Assembly (NCBI GenBank): GCA_947579605.1
Contig: OX388316.1
Location: forward strand, 11,411,290-11,475,289
Length of the DNA: 64,000 nucleotides
Source of the DNA: Athripsodes cinereus
Taxonomy: Eukaryota; Arthropoda; Insecta; Trichoptera; Leptoceridae
Reading direction: 5' to 3'
The notes beneath the pieces were generated by a model. That model was given only the letters and a program-made list of their open reading frames with translations, was not told the DNA's origin and ran no database searches. Numbering within the stretch: the first letter of the stretch is position 1; the number at the start of each line of letters is the position of its first letter. Below, piece by piece: positions 24,953 through 34,957 of this stretch. Position numbers and translations under genes: made by a program.

Positions 24953-26112
24953 TTTTTTTCTTTATTTATTTTCATGTTGTACTTTGACAACAGTATACTT
25001 TCCATTTTTCCTAAGGCTTCGTTCAGCTCCATCTCGGAGTCTGCGAGCAGTGCTATGTCGTCAGCATATCTTATCATGTCGACCTTTTTCCCATTTATTT
25101 TTACTCCTGTCCAGTTCTTCATTTCTTCTCTCAGTTCATCAATGGCTCGCTGTATATAGCAGTTAAAGAGAGCTGGCGACATTGAGCATCCTTGTCTTAC
25201 GCCTTGTTCGACCCTTGCTTCTGCACAGCTCTCTCCGCTTTTAATCACAGCCATTTCGTTCTTGTATAAGCTCCAGATTGCTCTTCTGTCTTTATAACTC
25301 ATTCCTATCTGGTTGAGGGTGTTAAAAAGTTGTTCCCATTCTACTTTATCGAATGCTTTTTCAAGGTCGATGAATGCTATATATGTGTTTTTATTAATTG
25401 CTATTCTCTTTTCTAGAGTAAGTCTGAGACTCAGGATTGCATCTCTTGTACCTGTCTCTTTGCGGAATCCAAATTGATCTTCTGTAAGTGTTTCGTTTAT
25501 TTTGTTTTCCGCCCTTTTCATTATAATGTTGGTGAGTATCTTAGAAGCGTGTGATATCATGCTTAAGGTTCTGTGTTGTTCGCACTTTGTAGTGCCTGCT
25601 TTCTTAGAAAGCGCTCGTATCAGACATTTGGCAATGTCCTCAGGTATCTCTCCTGTGTCATATATTTTGCAGACAAGCTTATACAATGTATCGAGCATGC
25701 CTTTTCCGGCGCATTTAAGCAGTTCTGATGGAATCAGGTCAATACCTGGTGCTTTGCCGTCTTTCAACTTTGCTAAGGCAATATCAAATTCACTTCTTAA
25801 GATGTCATCTCCATTATTTTCTAAGTCATATTCTGCTTCTAGTGCTTTGCTTTCTTGGACTATGTTCTTTCCTTTGTATAATTGTTCTAGGTATTCTTTC
25901 CATCTTTTTACGATCAATTCGTCCTCAAACAGCAGTTTGCCGTTTTTATCTTGTATAGCACATCGTGGCTGTGTTTTGTCATTGAAGAAATTCTTTACTT
26001 CAGAGTATGCGGTTTCAAATTTCCTTTGTTTTATATTTCTGTTAATATTTTTGCATTTTTCTTGCAAATAACATTCCTTTCTCAGCTTGGATTCTCTGTT
26101 AATTTTATTTCT

Positions 26113-26347
26113 TTCGTGGTACGAAATGGCGGAAAACCATTTATGACTATAGCGGCCCGCAAAATCGAACAACTCGCAGACCCATCATAAACGAAGAGCA
26201 GCCTTGTCCCGAATGTGAAAAAGTGTGCCTGTCCAGAATCGGCCTTCACAGTCACCTTAGATGGCACCGTCGACAGGATGCTCGATTAAATTCAGTCTCT
26301 CAATAATACCCGGCAACGGGTACAAGGCATTATTATTATTATTATTA
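26113..26347 (+). mobile_element. nested LINE 3' end with zinc finger and (ATT)n tail
   Basis: A 235-bp 5'-truncated insertion inside the RT ORF of the host LINE. The frame 26115-26306 ends in a CCHH-type finger (CPECEKVCLSRIGLHSHLRWH split: C-x2-C then H-x4-H) and a stop, followed by about 20 bp and (ATT)7. The 8-bp direct repeats TTATTTCT at 26105-26112 and 26348-26355 flank it. Joining the flanks puts the host reading frame back in register (KALRN on one side, KINRES on the other), which shows a simple insertion. Such fingers close the ORF2 of several invertebrate LINE groups. Confidence 0.85.
26115..26306 (+). pseudogene. C-terminal ORF2 fragment with CCHH zinc finger
   Basis: Sixty-three codons, no ATG at the start because the element is 5'-truncated. 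The visible motif is C-x2-C...H-x4-H with SRIGLHSH between, a nucleic-acid-binding finger found at the end of some LINE ORF2 proteins. No catalytic domain. Different lineage from the surrounding LINE. Confidence 0.75.
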
Positions 26348-26746
26348 TTATTTCTAAGGGCTTTATATTCCTTTTTCCCTTCTTCTGTTTTGGAGTTCTT
26401 TAGCTTCCTTCTTTCTTCGATCATTTCTAAATTGTCGTCCGTAATCCATTCTTTCCTAGCTTGCGGCTTTTTTTTCTCTAAGACCTCATCTGCCGCTGCG
26501 GTTATTTTCTCTTTAATTTTGCCCCATACTTTATCTATATTTTCATTACTCTCGAAATCGCATATGTTAGTTTTTTCGTCGTATTTCGCTTTAACTTCTT
26601 TTATTTTTAGCTGTTTTAGGTCCCATCTTTTTGTGGTTCTCTTCTCGAGCCTTTTGAATTTCAGTATGGTTTCCGCCACAACCATATTATGATCACTATC
26701 AATGTCCGGACCTGCAAAGCTCCTGCAGTCTTTAATTTGGTTGGTA

Positions 26747-27508
26747 GCACTGCTCGCAGACTCCGAGATGGAGCTGAACGAAGCCTTAGGAAAAATGGAA
26801 AGTATACTGTTGTCAAAGTACAACATGAAAATAAATAAAGAAAAAACAAAATGTATGGTCGTTGGAAGAGAGGAAGCGACTGCGAACATTGCCATAAATG
26901 GAGTGAGCATCAAACAAGTAAGTGAATTCGTGTACCTGGGCAGTAGAATAAACCAGGATGGACGCTCCAAAGCAGAAATCGTAAGCAGAATAAACCAGGC
27001 AAGGATTGCCTTTAACAAAAAATCGAAGATATTGGAATCCCCAAATATTGACTTAAGCGTAAGGAAGAACCTTACTAAAGCCTTTGTATGGAGCATTCTG
27101 CTTTATGGTTGTGAGACATGGACCATCAGCAAGAGTGAAAGCGGACGGTTGGCGGCCTTTGAAATGTGGTGCTACAGACGCATGCTTAAGATCCATTGGT
27201 CGGAGCACGTCGAAAACGAAGAAGTATTAACCAGGGTAGGCGAAAAAAGGCAACTCCTTAAGAGAATCAGCCAACAACGAGCTAACTGGATTGGCCACAA
27301 CATCAGGCACCCAGGACTACTCATAGCCATTGCGGAGGGTAAGACCGAGGGGACAAATGCCAGAGGCCGACCAAGAGACGCATATATGGACCAACTGAAG
27401 AGTGATATGAACTGTGGCTCATACGTAGAGCTGAAAAGACTGGCGGAGAATAGAGACGAATGGAGAAGAAAAACCAAACTCGTTGCAGACCAATCCAATG
27501 GATTGTAA
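26747..27508 (+). pseudogene. LINE ORF2 C-terminal third (sense segment)
   Basis: Open from the twin-priming junction to a stop at 27506-27508, about 253 codons of element sequence. It starts ALLADSEMELNEAL (just after the YADD box), passes the 'VYLGSRINQDGRS' and 'SILLYGCETW' thumb motifs, 'AFEMWCYRRMLKI' and 'WIGHNIRHPG', and ends with DEWRRKTKLVADQSNGL. The 3' UTR is only a dozen or so AT-rich bases. The ATG upstream at 26702 lies in the inverted part and is accidental. No endonuclease or full RT in this piece, so it cannot act alone. Confidence 0.85.
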
Positions 27509-27519
27509 CTCATTATATA

Positions 27520-27528
27520 TATATAGAA
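27520..27528 (+). repeat. 9-bp TSD (right), TATATAGAA
   Basis: Pair of 24944-24952. AT-rich, so the exact edge is ambiguous by a few bases because the LINE's own end is also TA repeats. Confidence 0.6.
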
Positions 27529-27589
27529 ATTAATCAATTTAATATTATGTTCCTGGTAACTTATTTTCAGATTGAAGCCGTTGGCACAG

Positions 27590-27665
27590 GGCATACTATT
27601 TCAATGGCATTCTCATGTGGAGGCCTACGTCTAGCAGTAGGGGGGCACTGGCTGAAGAAAAAATG
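27590..27665 (+). mobile_element. RTE-like LINE 3' relic
   Basis: 'catgtggaggcctacgtctag' followed by 'cagtaggggggcactggctg' and 'aagaaaaaatga' is a worn version of the 'gaggcctatgtccagcagtgg' end of lepidopteran RTE-like ORF2 (compare minus 43268-43300). Short and truncated. Confidence 0.45.
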
Positions 27666-27676
27666 ATACCCATATA

Positions 27677-27925
27677 TCGATGGCTTAGAACACAGATGTT
27701 GCAAGTGCAGTTTTCATAGTTTTGAGATAATCGATGTTGAAAGATAGAGATGCCATACAATTTAGTACTTACCACATATAGTTTTTGTTAAATATCTCGT
27801 CAATGACTCAAGTTTCGCAATAATATTCCCAAGGAACATACTTCAGATGATATAGATTCGCATGCGTATAATAACTCATTTTCGGTAAAAACTGCATATA
27901 CAATATCTGTGCTCTAAGCCATCGA
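27677..27925. mobile_element. MITE-like element with about 40-bp imperfect TIRs
   Basis: The ends are inverted copies: TCGATGGCTTAGAACACAGAT at left and its complement (one mismatch) at right, extending imperfectly to 'tgcagtttt'. Both ends abut a TA dinucleotide (27675-27676, 27926-27927), as in Tc1/mariner-type insertion. 249 bp, no coding capacity, so non-autonomous. Confidence 0.65.
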
Positions 27926-28063
27926 TATGTAAATCAATATAGGTACACACAAACTATTTAGTGAGTTTAATAAATCAAATGTTTTTGTGTTAACACTTTG
28001 GAAATTCATTATAATTAATATGAATTTAAAAACACTGTATAATTTCCAAATTAAATTTATTCA

Positions 28064-28108
28064 CCTCAAACGTTTTCGCCAAGGCTTCTACTTGGCATCA
28101 TCAGGAGT
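28064..28108 (-). ncRNA. hammerhead ribozyme motif (left arm, minus)
   Basis: Exact reverse complement of the motif at 28109-28153, because the element is a perfect palindrome. A transcript of either strand would contain it. Confidence 0.6.
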
Positions 28109-28153
28109 CCTCCTGATGATGCCAAGTAGAAGCCTTGGCGAAAACGTTTGAGG
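28109..28153 (+). ncRNA. hammerhead ribozyme motif (right arm, plus)
   Basis: Stem I strand CCUC (28109-28112), core CUGAUGA (28113-28119), an extra U, stem II GCCAAG/CUUGGC (28121-28126 with 28134-28139, loop of 7), GAA (28140-28142), palindromic stem III AACGUU (28143-28148), H17 = U at 28149, and stem I strand GAGG (28150-28153), which pairs with CCUC. All invariant core bases are present. With no loop in stem III a monomer would be strained; a dimer is the likely active form. Cleavage is predicted after 28149. Activity is inference. Confidence 0.65.
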
Positions 28154-28343
28154 TGAATAAATTTAATTTGGAAATTATACAGTGTTTTTAAATTCATATT
28201 GATTATTTAGTGAGTATTCGATTATAATTTTATGAAATATTGGAAGTTAATTATAAAAATTGAAAATCTACGAATCAAACACGTGGCCAATTAAAGAAGT
28301 TTCTAGTATTTTAGGTATATTAAACATTTATTTTGAAGAAATT

Positions 28344-28515
28344 CAAATTTTATTGATCGTCCTAGGCTTCCTGCACTCGATTCACGTGTTCCAACAATCC
28401 TCTCAAGTCGTCAGAAAAATGGATTGTCTAAGCGTTTTCAAAAAAATGTCCTATTGCATTGGATTTCGGTTAATTCGTCAGCAACTACACGACTATGCTT
28501 GTACTAGACCATCCG
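28344..28515 (+). repeat. repeat segment shared with 60975-61100
   Basis: Blocks 'gtcagaaaaatggattgtct', 'ggatttcggttaattcgtcagc' reappear on the minus strand near 60985-61085 inside the TIR element there. In both it reads GFRLI.QQ in one frame. Probably a piece of the same DNA transposon. Confidence 0.4.
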
Positions 28516-28523
28516 ACGTTTGA

Positions 28524-29045
28524 TTATTGTAAATGAAGAAGGATTTCACTGTTTACAAAGCAAAACTAATTTTCTATTTACCGAGTCTTTTACCTATTTC
28601 AATGAAGGATCAGTATTACCGCACAATACTAAATTTTCTCCATTGTGGACAGACTTGGACATTGTGGACTTGGTTTAAATGTTAAGGTCATCAATTTGAC
28701 AGCGAAAACTTTTTTTCCTACAGTAACCTGAACTCAATAAAACTTGAAAGTTATCAAATAGCTCTCGTATAAAATATTTGTTGAATTCACAAGTGAGATA
28801 GTAAGTGAAGTACAATAAAATACGATGTTCATTATGAGTGTCATGCTTCATCTCTGAATTCAAATGACCAATGAATATTGTAAATAAAACACCTAAATGA
28901 ATATTCAAAAAAATATATAATGTTGTTGCAATTGGTATAATAACTACTAAGATGTTTGTTTCGTATCATTATCAAGAGATGGCAGTAGCGACATACAATT
29001 TTCGTTTTCGTATCAATTTTCATTTAATAATATCTTTATCTTCGC
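28524..29045. other. unannotated AT-rich DNA
   Basis: No feature recognised. Confidence 0.5.
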
Positions 29046-29200
29046 GATTATGGCATTTTGTATAAGCGAGGTAGTCAGCTGAGAAACAACATATTGTGAA
29101 CATGCAGGTTATTCTCTCCATAACAAAAAAATAAGATATTTTTAATAGGTGGTGAATCTCATAGCTACATTAAAGACGTTAATTGTCTTATAAACAAATA
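29046..29200 (-). mobile_element. REP-A copy, divergent
   Basis: 'tatggcattttgtataagcgaggtagtcag', 'gaacatgcaggttattctctcc', 'aagatatttttaataggtgg' in family order. Confidence 0.5.
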
Positions 29201-30104
29201 TATCTCAAAAACTTGCATAAAATAATGACAAACTTAGTCTTTGTGAAACAATCTATATGGAACAATTCTCATATAGGTAGGTAGATATGTATGAATATTT
29301 TCATGAATGAGTGCAAGAACACGGCTAAGACATGGTGAGAGAATAATACAAAGCGTTAGTTAAACCGAATAATAAAATAAACTATTCGGTAGTTTGTTTT
29401 TATGTTCCGGAGGTATTCAAATGACCAAAGTCCGCAATAGACACACGCCATTATATTCGTAAGACGTGTTCCGTACCTTTTTTCAAATTCACACGAAGAT
29501 TCCTAATTTATTTCGATTTGTTTGCAAGACATGATAGATTTATTCTCGATGCAGCATTCCTTGAAACGTTCTCGAACATTCCACCATCCACCTTTGCGAT
29601 TTCAGAAAACAAAATTACTCTACCCATACATTTAATAATATGTAGACTTCTGGACAAATTCGGAATTCTTCAATGAGACCGTTCGCCAAAAAATAAAATA
29701 AGGAGTACTGCATTTTGTACAAGAATTCTTTGCGACATAACGTTTAACTATTCAGATACCATACACAAAATAAAATGCGAATGTTTAGACATTTTGCCTA
29801 AACTATTTCCTTAATTTTTAAAAGAACAATTCACTATAATATATTCTTAATTAAAATAACGTTTCACAGTGAAATAAATCTATCTTTCTCTCTACAAAAT
29901 ATGTAGATATATCCACAGAGGTTTTTATCCACGTTTGTTAGTGAATTCACTTGCTACAATTTTTTTTTAAATTTCTTTCATTTCATAGATACAACATTAA
30001 ATTATAATAATACAGTTGTGCCAAATCTATAAAAACAAGTTTGTCAGCACGTTCTTTTCCATAAATATATTAACATTAATTTGTGGTAGACGGTATTGGT
30101 AAAT
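29201..30104. other. unannotated AT-rich DNA
   Basis: No feature recognised. Confidence 0.5.
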
Positions 30105-30116
30105 GTGAATATTTAT

Positions 30117-30240
30117 ATTCTGTTAATTGTATCGGCATTAACTTTGTAACACTTATAGATCAGCACCTGAAGATGCAAACTCGGAGTCCGCGAAACCGGT
30201 CGTGCGTTAGTCTTACTCAAAAGTAACACAAAACAAAATA
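30117..30240 (+). mobile_element. hammerhead-bearing retroposon D (single arm)
   Basis: A 124-bp insertion between near-identical 12-bp repeats GTGAATATTTAT (30105-30116) and GTGAACATTTAT (30241-30252). The lead contains 'cggcattaactttgtaacac', similar to the lead of the palindromic element at 58596-58864 ('cggcattaacaatataacaa'). The hammerhead motif follows. No inverted arm, so this is probably the simple form of the same class of element. Confidence 0.65.
30163..30205 (+). ncRNA. hammerhead ribozyme motif
   Basis: Stem I GCAC (30163-30166), core CUGAAGA (30167-30173, fits CUGANGA), one unpaired U, stem II GC...GC with inner ACU/AGU pairs (30175-30191), GAA (30192-30194), palindromic stem III ACCGGU (30195-30200), H17 = C (30201), stem I GUGC (30202-30205) pairing with GCAC. 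Same layout as the motif at 28109-28153 but entirely different stem sequences, so the structure rather than the sequence is conserved. Confidence 0.65.
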
Positions 30241-30317
30241 GTGAACATTTATTTTATTTTATTTGATAATTTATATTATTCCTTGTAATAAATATATTTA
30301 GCTAGCAAATATGATTA

Positions 30318-30590
30318 TCATGGCCAAGAGTATATCCCACAAGTGGGGTAACCAGTGGACTAATTACACGTGATAAACATGTACAATAAAAGAAAAGACA
30401 TTTAAGATGGTTGCCATGTCTCATCGCTGGATTATAAATTTTAATTGTCTTATAAGTACATGAGGTTTTACGAACACCTGCCTTTTACAGGAAACTCAAA
30501 AACTTAACTTACAGAAAAGACTGGGGGACCTATCCTTAATCGAGGATTGCACGGGGATAAAAATATTCACTTTAAGAGTTATCAGAAAAT
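30318..30590 (-). mobile_element. REP-A copy, long
   Basis: Longest uninterrupted copy: 'tatcccacaagtggggtaacc', 'gataaacatgtacaa', 'agacatttaagatgg', 'tttacgaacacctgcctttt', 'caggaaactcaaaaac', 'gggggacctatccttaatcg', 'aggattgcacgggg'. Useful as a consensus guide. Confidence 0.7.
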
Positions 30591-31068
30591 AGAAAGTCCG
30601 TTTCCACCGTATGTTCCCTAGGAGAAGTTTGAACGGTGAAAAAATATTTGAATAATGTTATTGTTATTTTCTGCTTAATCGCGATAATATGTTTAGTTAT
30701 CATTGAAATATAATAATAAATATGCATAAATGAGTAATATACGTATGTTTGTATTATAAGATGTAATAATTTTTGTTGTTGTAGTTAAAAAGCGATGTTG
30801 TAAGAATTTATTTTACAACGACAAAGGAGCCGATTAACCCTCTCGCTACTGATATCACAATGGGAAACATTCCAGCCAACCTGTGCAGTTAGTGAATTCT
30901 TGTATATTACGATTCTTATACAAGACACCGTAAACAACAATATCATCTTAATGAAATTTTCGTTATCAGATTACTACACTCATAAATGAAAGTAAGTCGA
31001 TTATTTATCTATGCCGTACATTAATATAAATAAATAATTTAATAAATACTGTCCAGGATCTATTTATA
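30591..31068. other. unannotated AT-rich DNA
   Basis: No feature recognised. Confidence 0.5.
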
Positions 31069-31145
31069 ATCATAGGTCTGCTGGTAACTTGTTCCAGGCA
31101 GTTCGTCCTGTGACGCTGAAGTTTCTCTCTGCGCACTAGGAAATG
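31069..31145 (-). mobile_element. CR1/L2-type LINE, C-terminal scrap
   Basis: The minus strand reads CAERNFSVTGRTAWNKLPADL then stop; 'FSV-x-G-x-x-x-WN-x-LP' is the hallmark near the end of CR1/L2-clade ORF2. Only about 75 bp is recognisable. Confidence 0.6.
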
Positions 31146-33719
31146 TTTGTAGGCATATTTTTAATAAAGATTTAGGATTTTTGAGGAATGAATTCTCCAT
31201 TTGGACTTATTTAATTTGGATAAAAAAAAGTTACGTTATTTACCTACATAGGTCATGATTTTTTGATAACAGCTTGAACTTTAAAATATTTCTTGGAAAA
31301 TTGATTAAATGTTTGAGTTTATCATTTCTTTATGCTTTATCCAATCAAATATACTCACAGCAAAATTTTAAGTGAACCAAGTTAATATTTCATATCGGGA
31401 TTAAACTTTGTAACATTTTATATTAAAAATCAATGATGAATTACATAATACGTATTAAATATTTTTTCGTATAATTTCGCTGTCGACGTTTCTCTTGGAC
31501 ACGATTAAATTAAGGCGAGTTATTTCTTAACTGCGACGAAGCAAAAAGAAGTCAGCACCAGTGGTAGTTAGTAGTTGTACCAAGTAGTAGGTAAGTAGTA
31601 TTCGACCACCAGAGAATTCTTCACATACTGTAAATTAGTAAGCAGTAATAATGCTTTCTGTGTATGAGTGGAGTGTTATTATGTAAAACAAAATACACAA
31701 ACATACGTAGGTACGGTTTATAGACGACGAGACGGAGAGGCAGGGATAGTATGTGTGTGAGGGAAAAGGTGAAGTACGGAAGCACTTTTTATTAGTTTTA
31801 TTGAAATAGGGTTGTGCTAATTTGTTGATGGGTATTGTTCGACCAAGGGAATGAAATGTATACACATAAAATTATTCACAAAAGTCACTCAACTTCATTT
31901 TTAGTAATACCTGCAATGCATACATATTACATTCTATAAAGTAAAAAAAAAATATTATTTCAACAATACTCAGATTTGTAGATATACCTACTTATATAAA
32001 AATCGAAATTGGGAAAATAGTAATGCTCATCTATTTTTAAAATGAAACGCATATAATGATGTTGCGGCTAGCAATTTTTTTTTCACAATATTTCTCTTTC
32101 AAACAATAAATTGCTGAACAAGTAAAATATACCTAGGTAAAAAAATATTCGTTAAATATTATGATTCTGCATTCATTCTTTGTATTGATTCCCTTGAATT
32201 ATCTAGTACTGATTTTGCTGCTGTTCCTACATCAAATTACAAGCATATTGCTGATTGTGACGGAATCGAAGTTATTCTTAACCCAAATTTAACTTTTAAA
32301 CAAATTAAGGTGATAATTTTCTATAGAAAATTATGTGTAGGGATATTTATAAATATATAAATATTAAGTAAAAGATTCTGAATACAGAAAAAAACTCATA
32401 GAAGAATTGGGCAATGAAATTTTCATATATTTTATATACTTTGTCTGAAATAAATAAATGAATAAAAAAATGCTACCTGAATATATTATTGTTTGTGACA
32501 CCCCTACACTAATCAATGAATTATTTTTATTGCTACGACCAAGATAAATTATACACCGTACAGAGTTTTAATTTTTCGATAATTTCACGGGTGGCGCATT
32601 ATTCAACTTACCTACCTATCGGGTACCAGTTACAACAAATACATACCTATAATTTCTCATACTCGTGCCAGCAATCGATCGATAAACTCAAATTACTGAT
32701 AGAAATTAAACTTAAAGATTATTCCTTGTAATTACTTTTCATTAGCGAGTAGAATATTATCTCGATATTCAATAAGAGGAGACGGTGGTTATACTTGAGA
32801 AACTGTGAGTTGTTGGTAATAATATATAATTATGATAAGAAAGTTTTTTTTATTAAGATAATCCACTTTTATTAATTGTATTTAACAACATGGATTTATC
32901 AAAATCTTTTGAATATATTTGAAAGTTACTCATCTTCTAGACTATTAATTACATACACCTAGTATTTTACTATTTGACTGATTTTCAGAAAACAAAACAT
33001 AGGTATAATGCAGTATCCAAAAATCAAACCCTTTTACATAATATAGAGAAGTAGTTATATCCAAGTTTTGTCAAAAATATACTGAATCTGTCTAAAGATA
33101 TTAGAAAAACGATAATTGCATTTAATCTGGAAGGCAGACTTTCATAGTGCAGTATTTTGAAACAATGATTGATGAACTTTATGATAAATGCATAAATATA
33201 TTCGTTTACTTACATATTCGTATTAAAATGGAGATGATTGAGGAAATTAAGTACCTAAGTATCTATTATTTTAACTAAAACACCATCGCGATAACTCCCA
33301 ACTTCGTTGATTATTCAAATTTAGCCTCGAATATCTTAAACCTAAGGCAATTCTTTGACGGACTATTAATAAAAGTGTGTAGCGATATCAACCAGCCTAA
33401 ATCTCAATCGGTAAATTAATTTAATTAATAGAAGAAGAAAAGAATAACGTGATAGATGGTGTAATTATTATAATCAAATCTTTAATAATTAATTAAGTGG
33501 GATCATACAGAAATCAAAATAGTTTTATCAATTGTTCGTCAATTAGGTGCATGCTATTAAAAAGTTGTCGTATGTATTATGTTCCGTCAGAAAAAAAATA
33601 TTAACTAAAATTCATGTCGAGCAGTATTGAATATAATAATTCGTCCGCTGTTTTTTTTTATTTAGATCAATACCTACATGAATTTAATGAGAAGATATAT
33701 ATATACATGGACAATTTGT
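31146..33719. other. unannotated AT-rich DNA
   Basis: No gene or repeat recognised in 2.5 kb, apart from an AATAAATGAATAAA tail-like run near 32450. Confidence 0.5.
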
Positions 33720-33905
33720 AAAGCGCCGTTTACTCATAACATGACCTCAAGGGCGCTGTATATCCTATCCATCACCCGAAACTCCCAGCAAAAAGGTGTG
33801 TCTTCAGTCCTTTTTTAAAACTCCCTCCATTCACCTCCTCTCGCAGACACAAAGGCAGCTTGTTCCAAGATGTCATAATACAGTGACTAACTCGCTCCTT
33901 TTGCA
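33720..33905 (-). mobile_element. CR1/L2-type LINE, C-terminal relic
   Basis: The minus strand near 33870-33770 reads WNKLPLCLREEVNGGSFKKG, then LKTHLFAGSFG and a stop, the 'WNSLPL.LR...FK..LKTHLF' end of CR1/L2-type reverse transcriptases. The remaining about 50 bp to 33720 is 3' UTR. Adjacent to a SINE on its right. Confidence 0.7.
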
Positions 33906-33917
33906 TCAAACATACAG

Positions 33918-34062
33918 GTGATCGGTAGCTTGATGGTAGAGCTTCAGGATTTCAACCAAAGGATATAGGGTTTGCTTCCTCCCTACTCCAGCTTCAAGAC
34001 AATATTTTACCATATTGTGAGAGTATTTGAGGTGAATTTGGGTCTATTAAAAATCCCAAATT
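33918..34062 (+). mobile_element. tRNA-derived SINE
   Basis: The head is tRNA-like: 'cggtagcttgatggtagagc' (A-box region) at about 33922-33942 and GGTTTGCTTCC (B-box, expected GGTTCGATTCC) near 33969. The body, 'attgtgagagtatttgaggtg' and 'aatttgggtctatt', parallels the SINE at 36040-36200. Pol III transcription is inferred from the boxes. Confidence 0.55.
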
Positions 34063-34957
34063 CATGTTTCAAATAAAATATTGTCTTCTTTCTAATTACT
34101 AAGATTTATTAAATTAATCTATCTAGAAATTAATTCGGTGTGGTATAGACAAGATGTTTTGCACATGAAATTAATATTTCGAATACATTTTAAATTATAT
34201 AAAAAATAATATAAGTAAAACAATTTTGTAGTTTCCCGGTACGAACGAATAATTTCTATTTATTATATAATTATTATTATTGTAATATTATTCCTTGCAA
34301 TCCAATTTTGCGGAACATGACATATTAAATTGAATATAATGGAAAGAATAACCATACATTCTGAACAAATATTGGATTAAAGATAATCCTGATGCAAACC
34401 ATTCCATTGTAGAACGTAAGGATTGCCCTAATTCCTGGGCTCAGCGTTGAATTTTGATTCTCCATAATGAACATTTCTGATTCATCCTCTATTATTCACT
34501 TTTTGATTAGAATAATCGGTCTGTATAATGGATCTTCATTTCCTGAAGATTTAGGACGTTTTATTCGCTTCAGGAATTTCATTAATTTACGTAACTTTGA
34601 ATAAGTAGATGTTTTCTAAAGCTTTGTTGCCCGTTTCATAATAAAGCTTTCACCCAGTATATTATAATATAAGTACTCACTAAGGTTTATGTAATGACAC
34701 TCCGACCCAAATATTAATTTTGTATTACAAATTTTGGGTGAACACTGAATACTTCATGTTGCGTTGTGAATATGGAAGATATGTAATGTTCCAACTTTTT
34801 TGGAAATAATTAAATTCATAACCTGACATCGATACGAGTATCTAAGTAAACCAAAGTTTGTTGGCTAACAAAAACTACTATTCGGATTCTTTTTAAACAT
34901 TTGATCTTAACTCTCTCAATCTATTTCTATTATTTTTATATAATGTTTCCCTATAGT
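34063..34957. other. unannotated AT-rich DNA
   Basis: No feature recognised. Confidence 0.5.

Larger units (their letters stand above)
24954..26741 (-). pseudogene. LINE ORF2: endonuclease end, linker and RT domain (inverted segment)
   Basis: On the minus strand the segment begins in the last endonuclease motif (DIDSDHNMV, near 26690), runs through a lysine-rich linker to about 26356, is interrupted by the nested element, and resumes from 26104. The RT core is open and intact: TEDQFGFRKETGTRDA, FIDLEKAFDK (metal-binding Asp), GVRQGCSMSP, and YADDIALLA (catalytic YADD). It ends at KINKEK where the inversion breakpoint lies. The protein would copy its own RNA at a nicked target, but this copy is split and inverted. 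It resembles insect RTE/'craniofacial development protein 2-like' ORF2 proteins; clade not proven. Confidence 0.85.
24953..27519 (+). mobile_element. twin-primed, 5'-inverted LINE with nested insertion
   Basis: One insertion in three pieces: an inverted upstream part (minus, 24953-26744), a sense 3' part (plus, 26745-27519), and a foreign 235-bp LINE end inside the first. The outer left edge corresponds to the middle of the RT domain and the inner edge to the end of the endonuclease domain. The sense part restarts at ALLADSEME, so about 103 bp of element sequence is present in both pieces. This is the arrangement expected from twin priming during target-primed reverse transcription. A 9-bp TSD flanks the whole. 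A close relative lies at 44917-46078. Confidence 0.85.
27967..28203 (+). mobile_element. palindromic hammerhead-bearing retroposon A (Penelope-like)
   Basis: Flanked by a perfect 12-bp direct repeat TATTTAGTGAGT (27955-27966 and 28204-28215). About 50 bp of unique lead (27967-28016) is followed by a perfect inverted repeat, 91-bp arms 28017-28107 and 28110-28200 with a 2-bp spacer. Each arm carries one hammerhead ribozyme motif. Hammerheads with very short helix III are known in the terminal repeats of Penelope-like elements; the lead resembles that of elements at 30117-30240 and 58596-58864. No reverse transcriptase is present, so it would be non-autonomous or a truncated by-product. Confidence 0.75.

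Noticed and set aside
25502..26071. 189-codon plus-strand open frame
   Set aside because: Antisense shadow of the intact RT reading frame on the minus strand; composition is the reverse complement of coding LINE sequence.
26329..26350. Poly-Asn protein segment on the minus strand
   Set aside because: It is the (ATT)n tail of the nested LINE read in reverse, not a protein feature.
26702..27508. Apparent 268-codon gene with its own ATG
   Set aside because: The ATG lies in the inverted endonuclease piece; the rest is the LINE C-terminus. The frame fusion is an accident of the twin-priming junction.
33918..33988. tRNA gene on the plus strand
   Set aside because: Same reasoning: degenerate B-box, no closing cloverleaf, continues into the SINE body.
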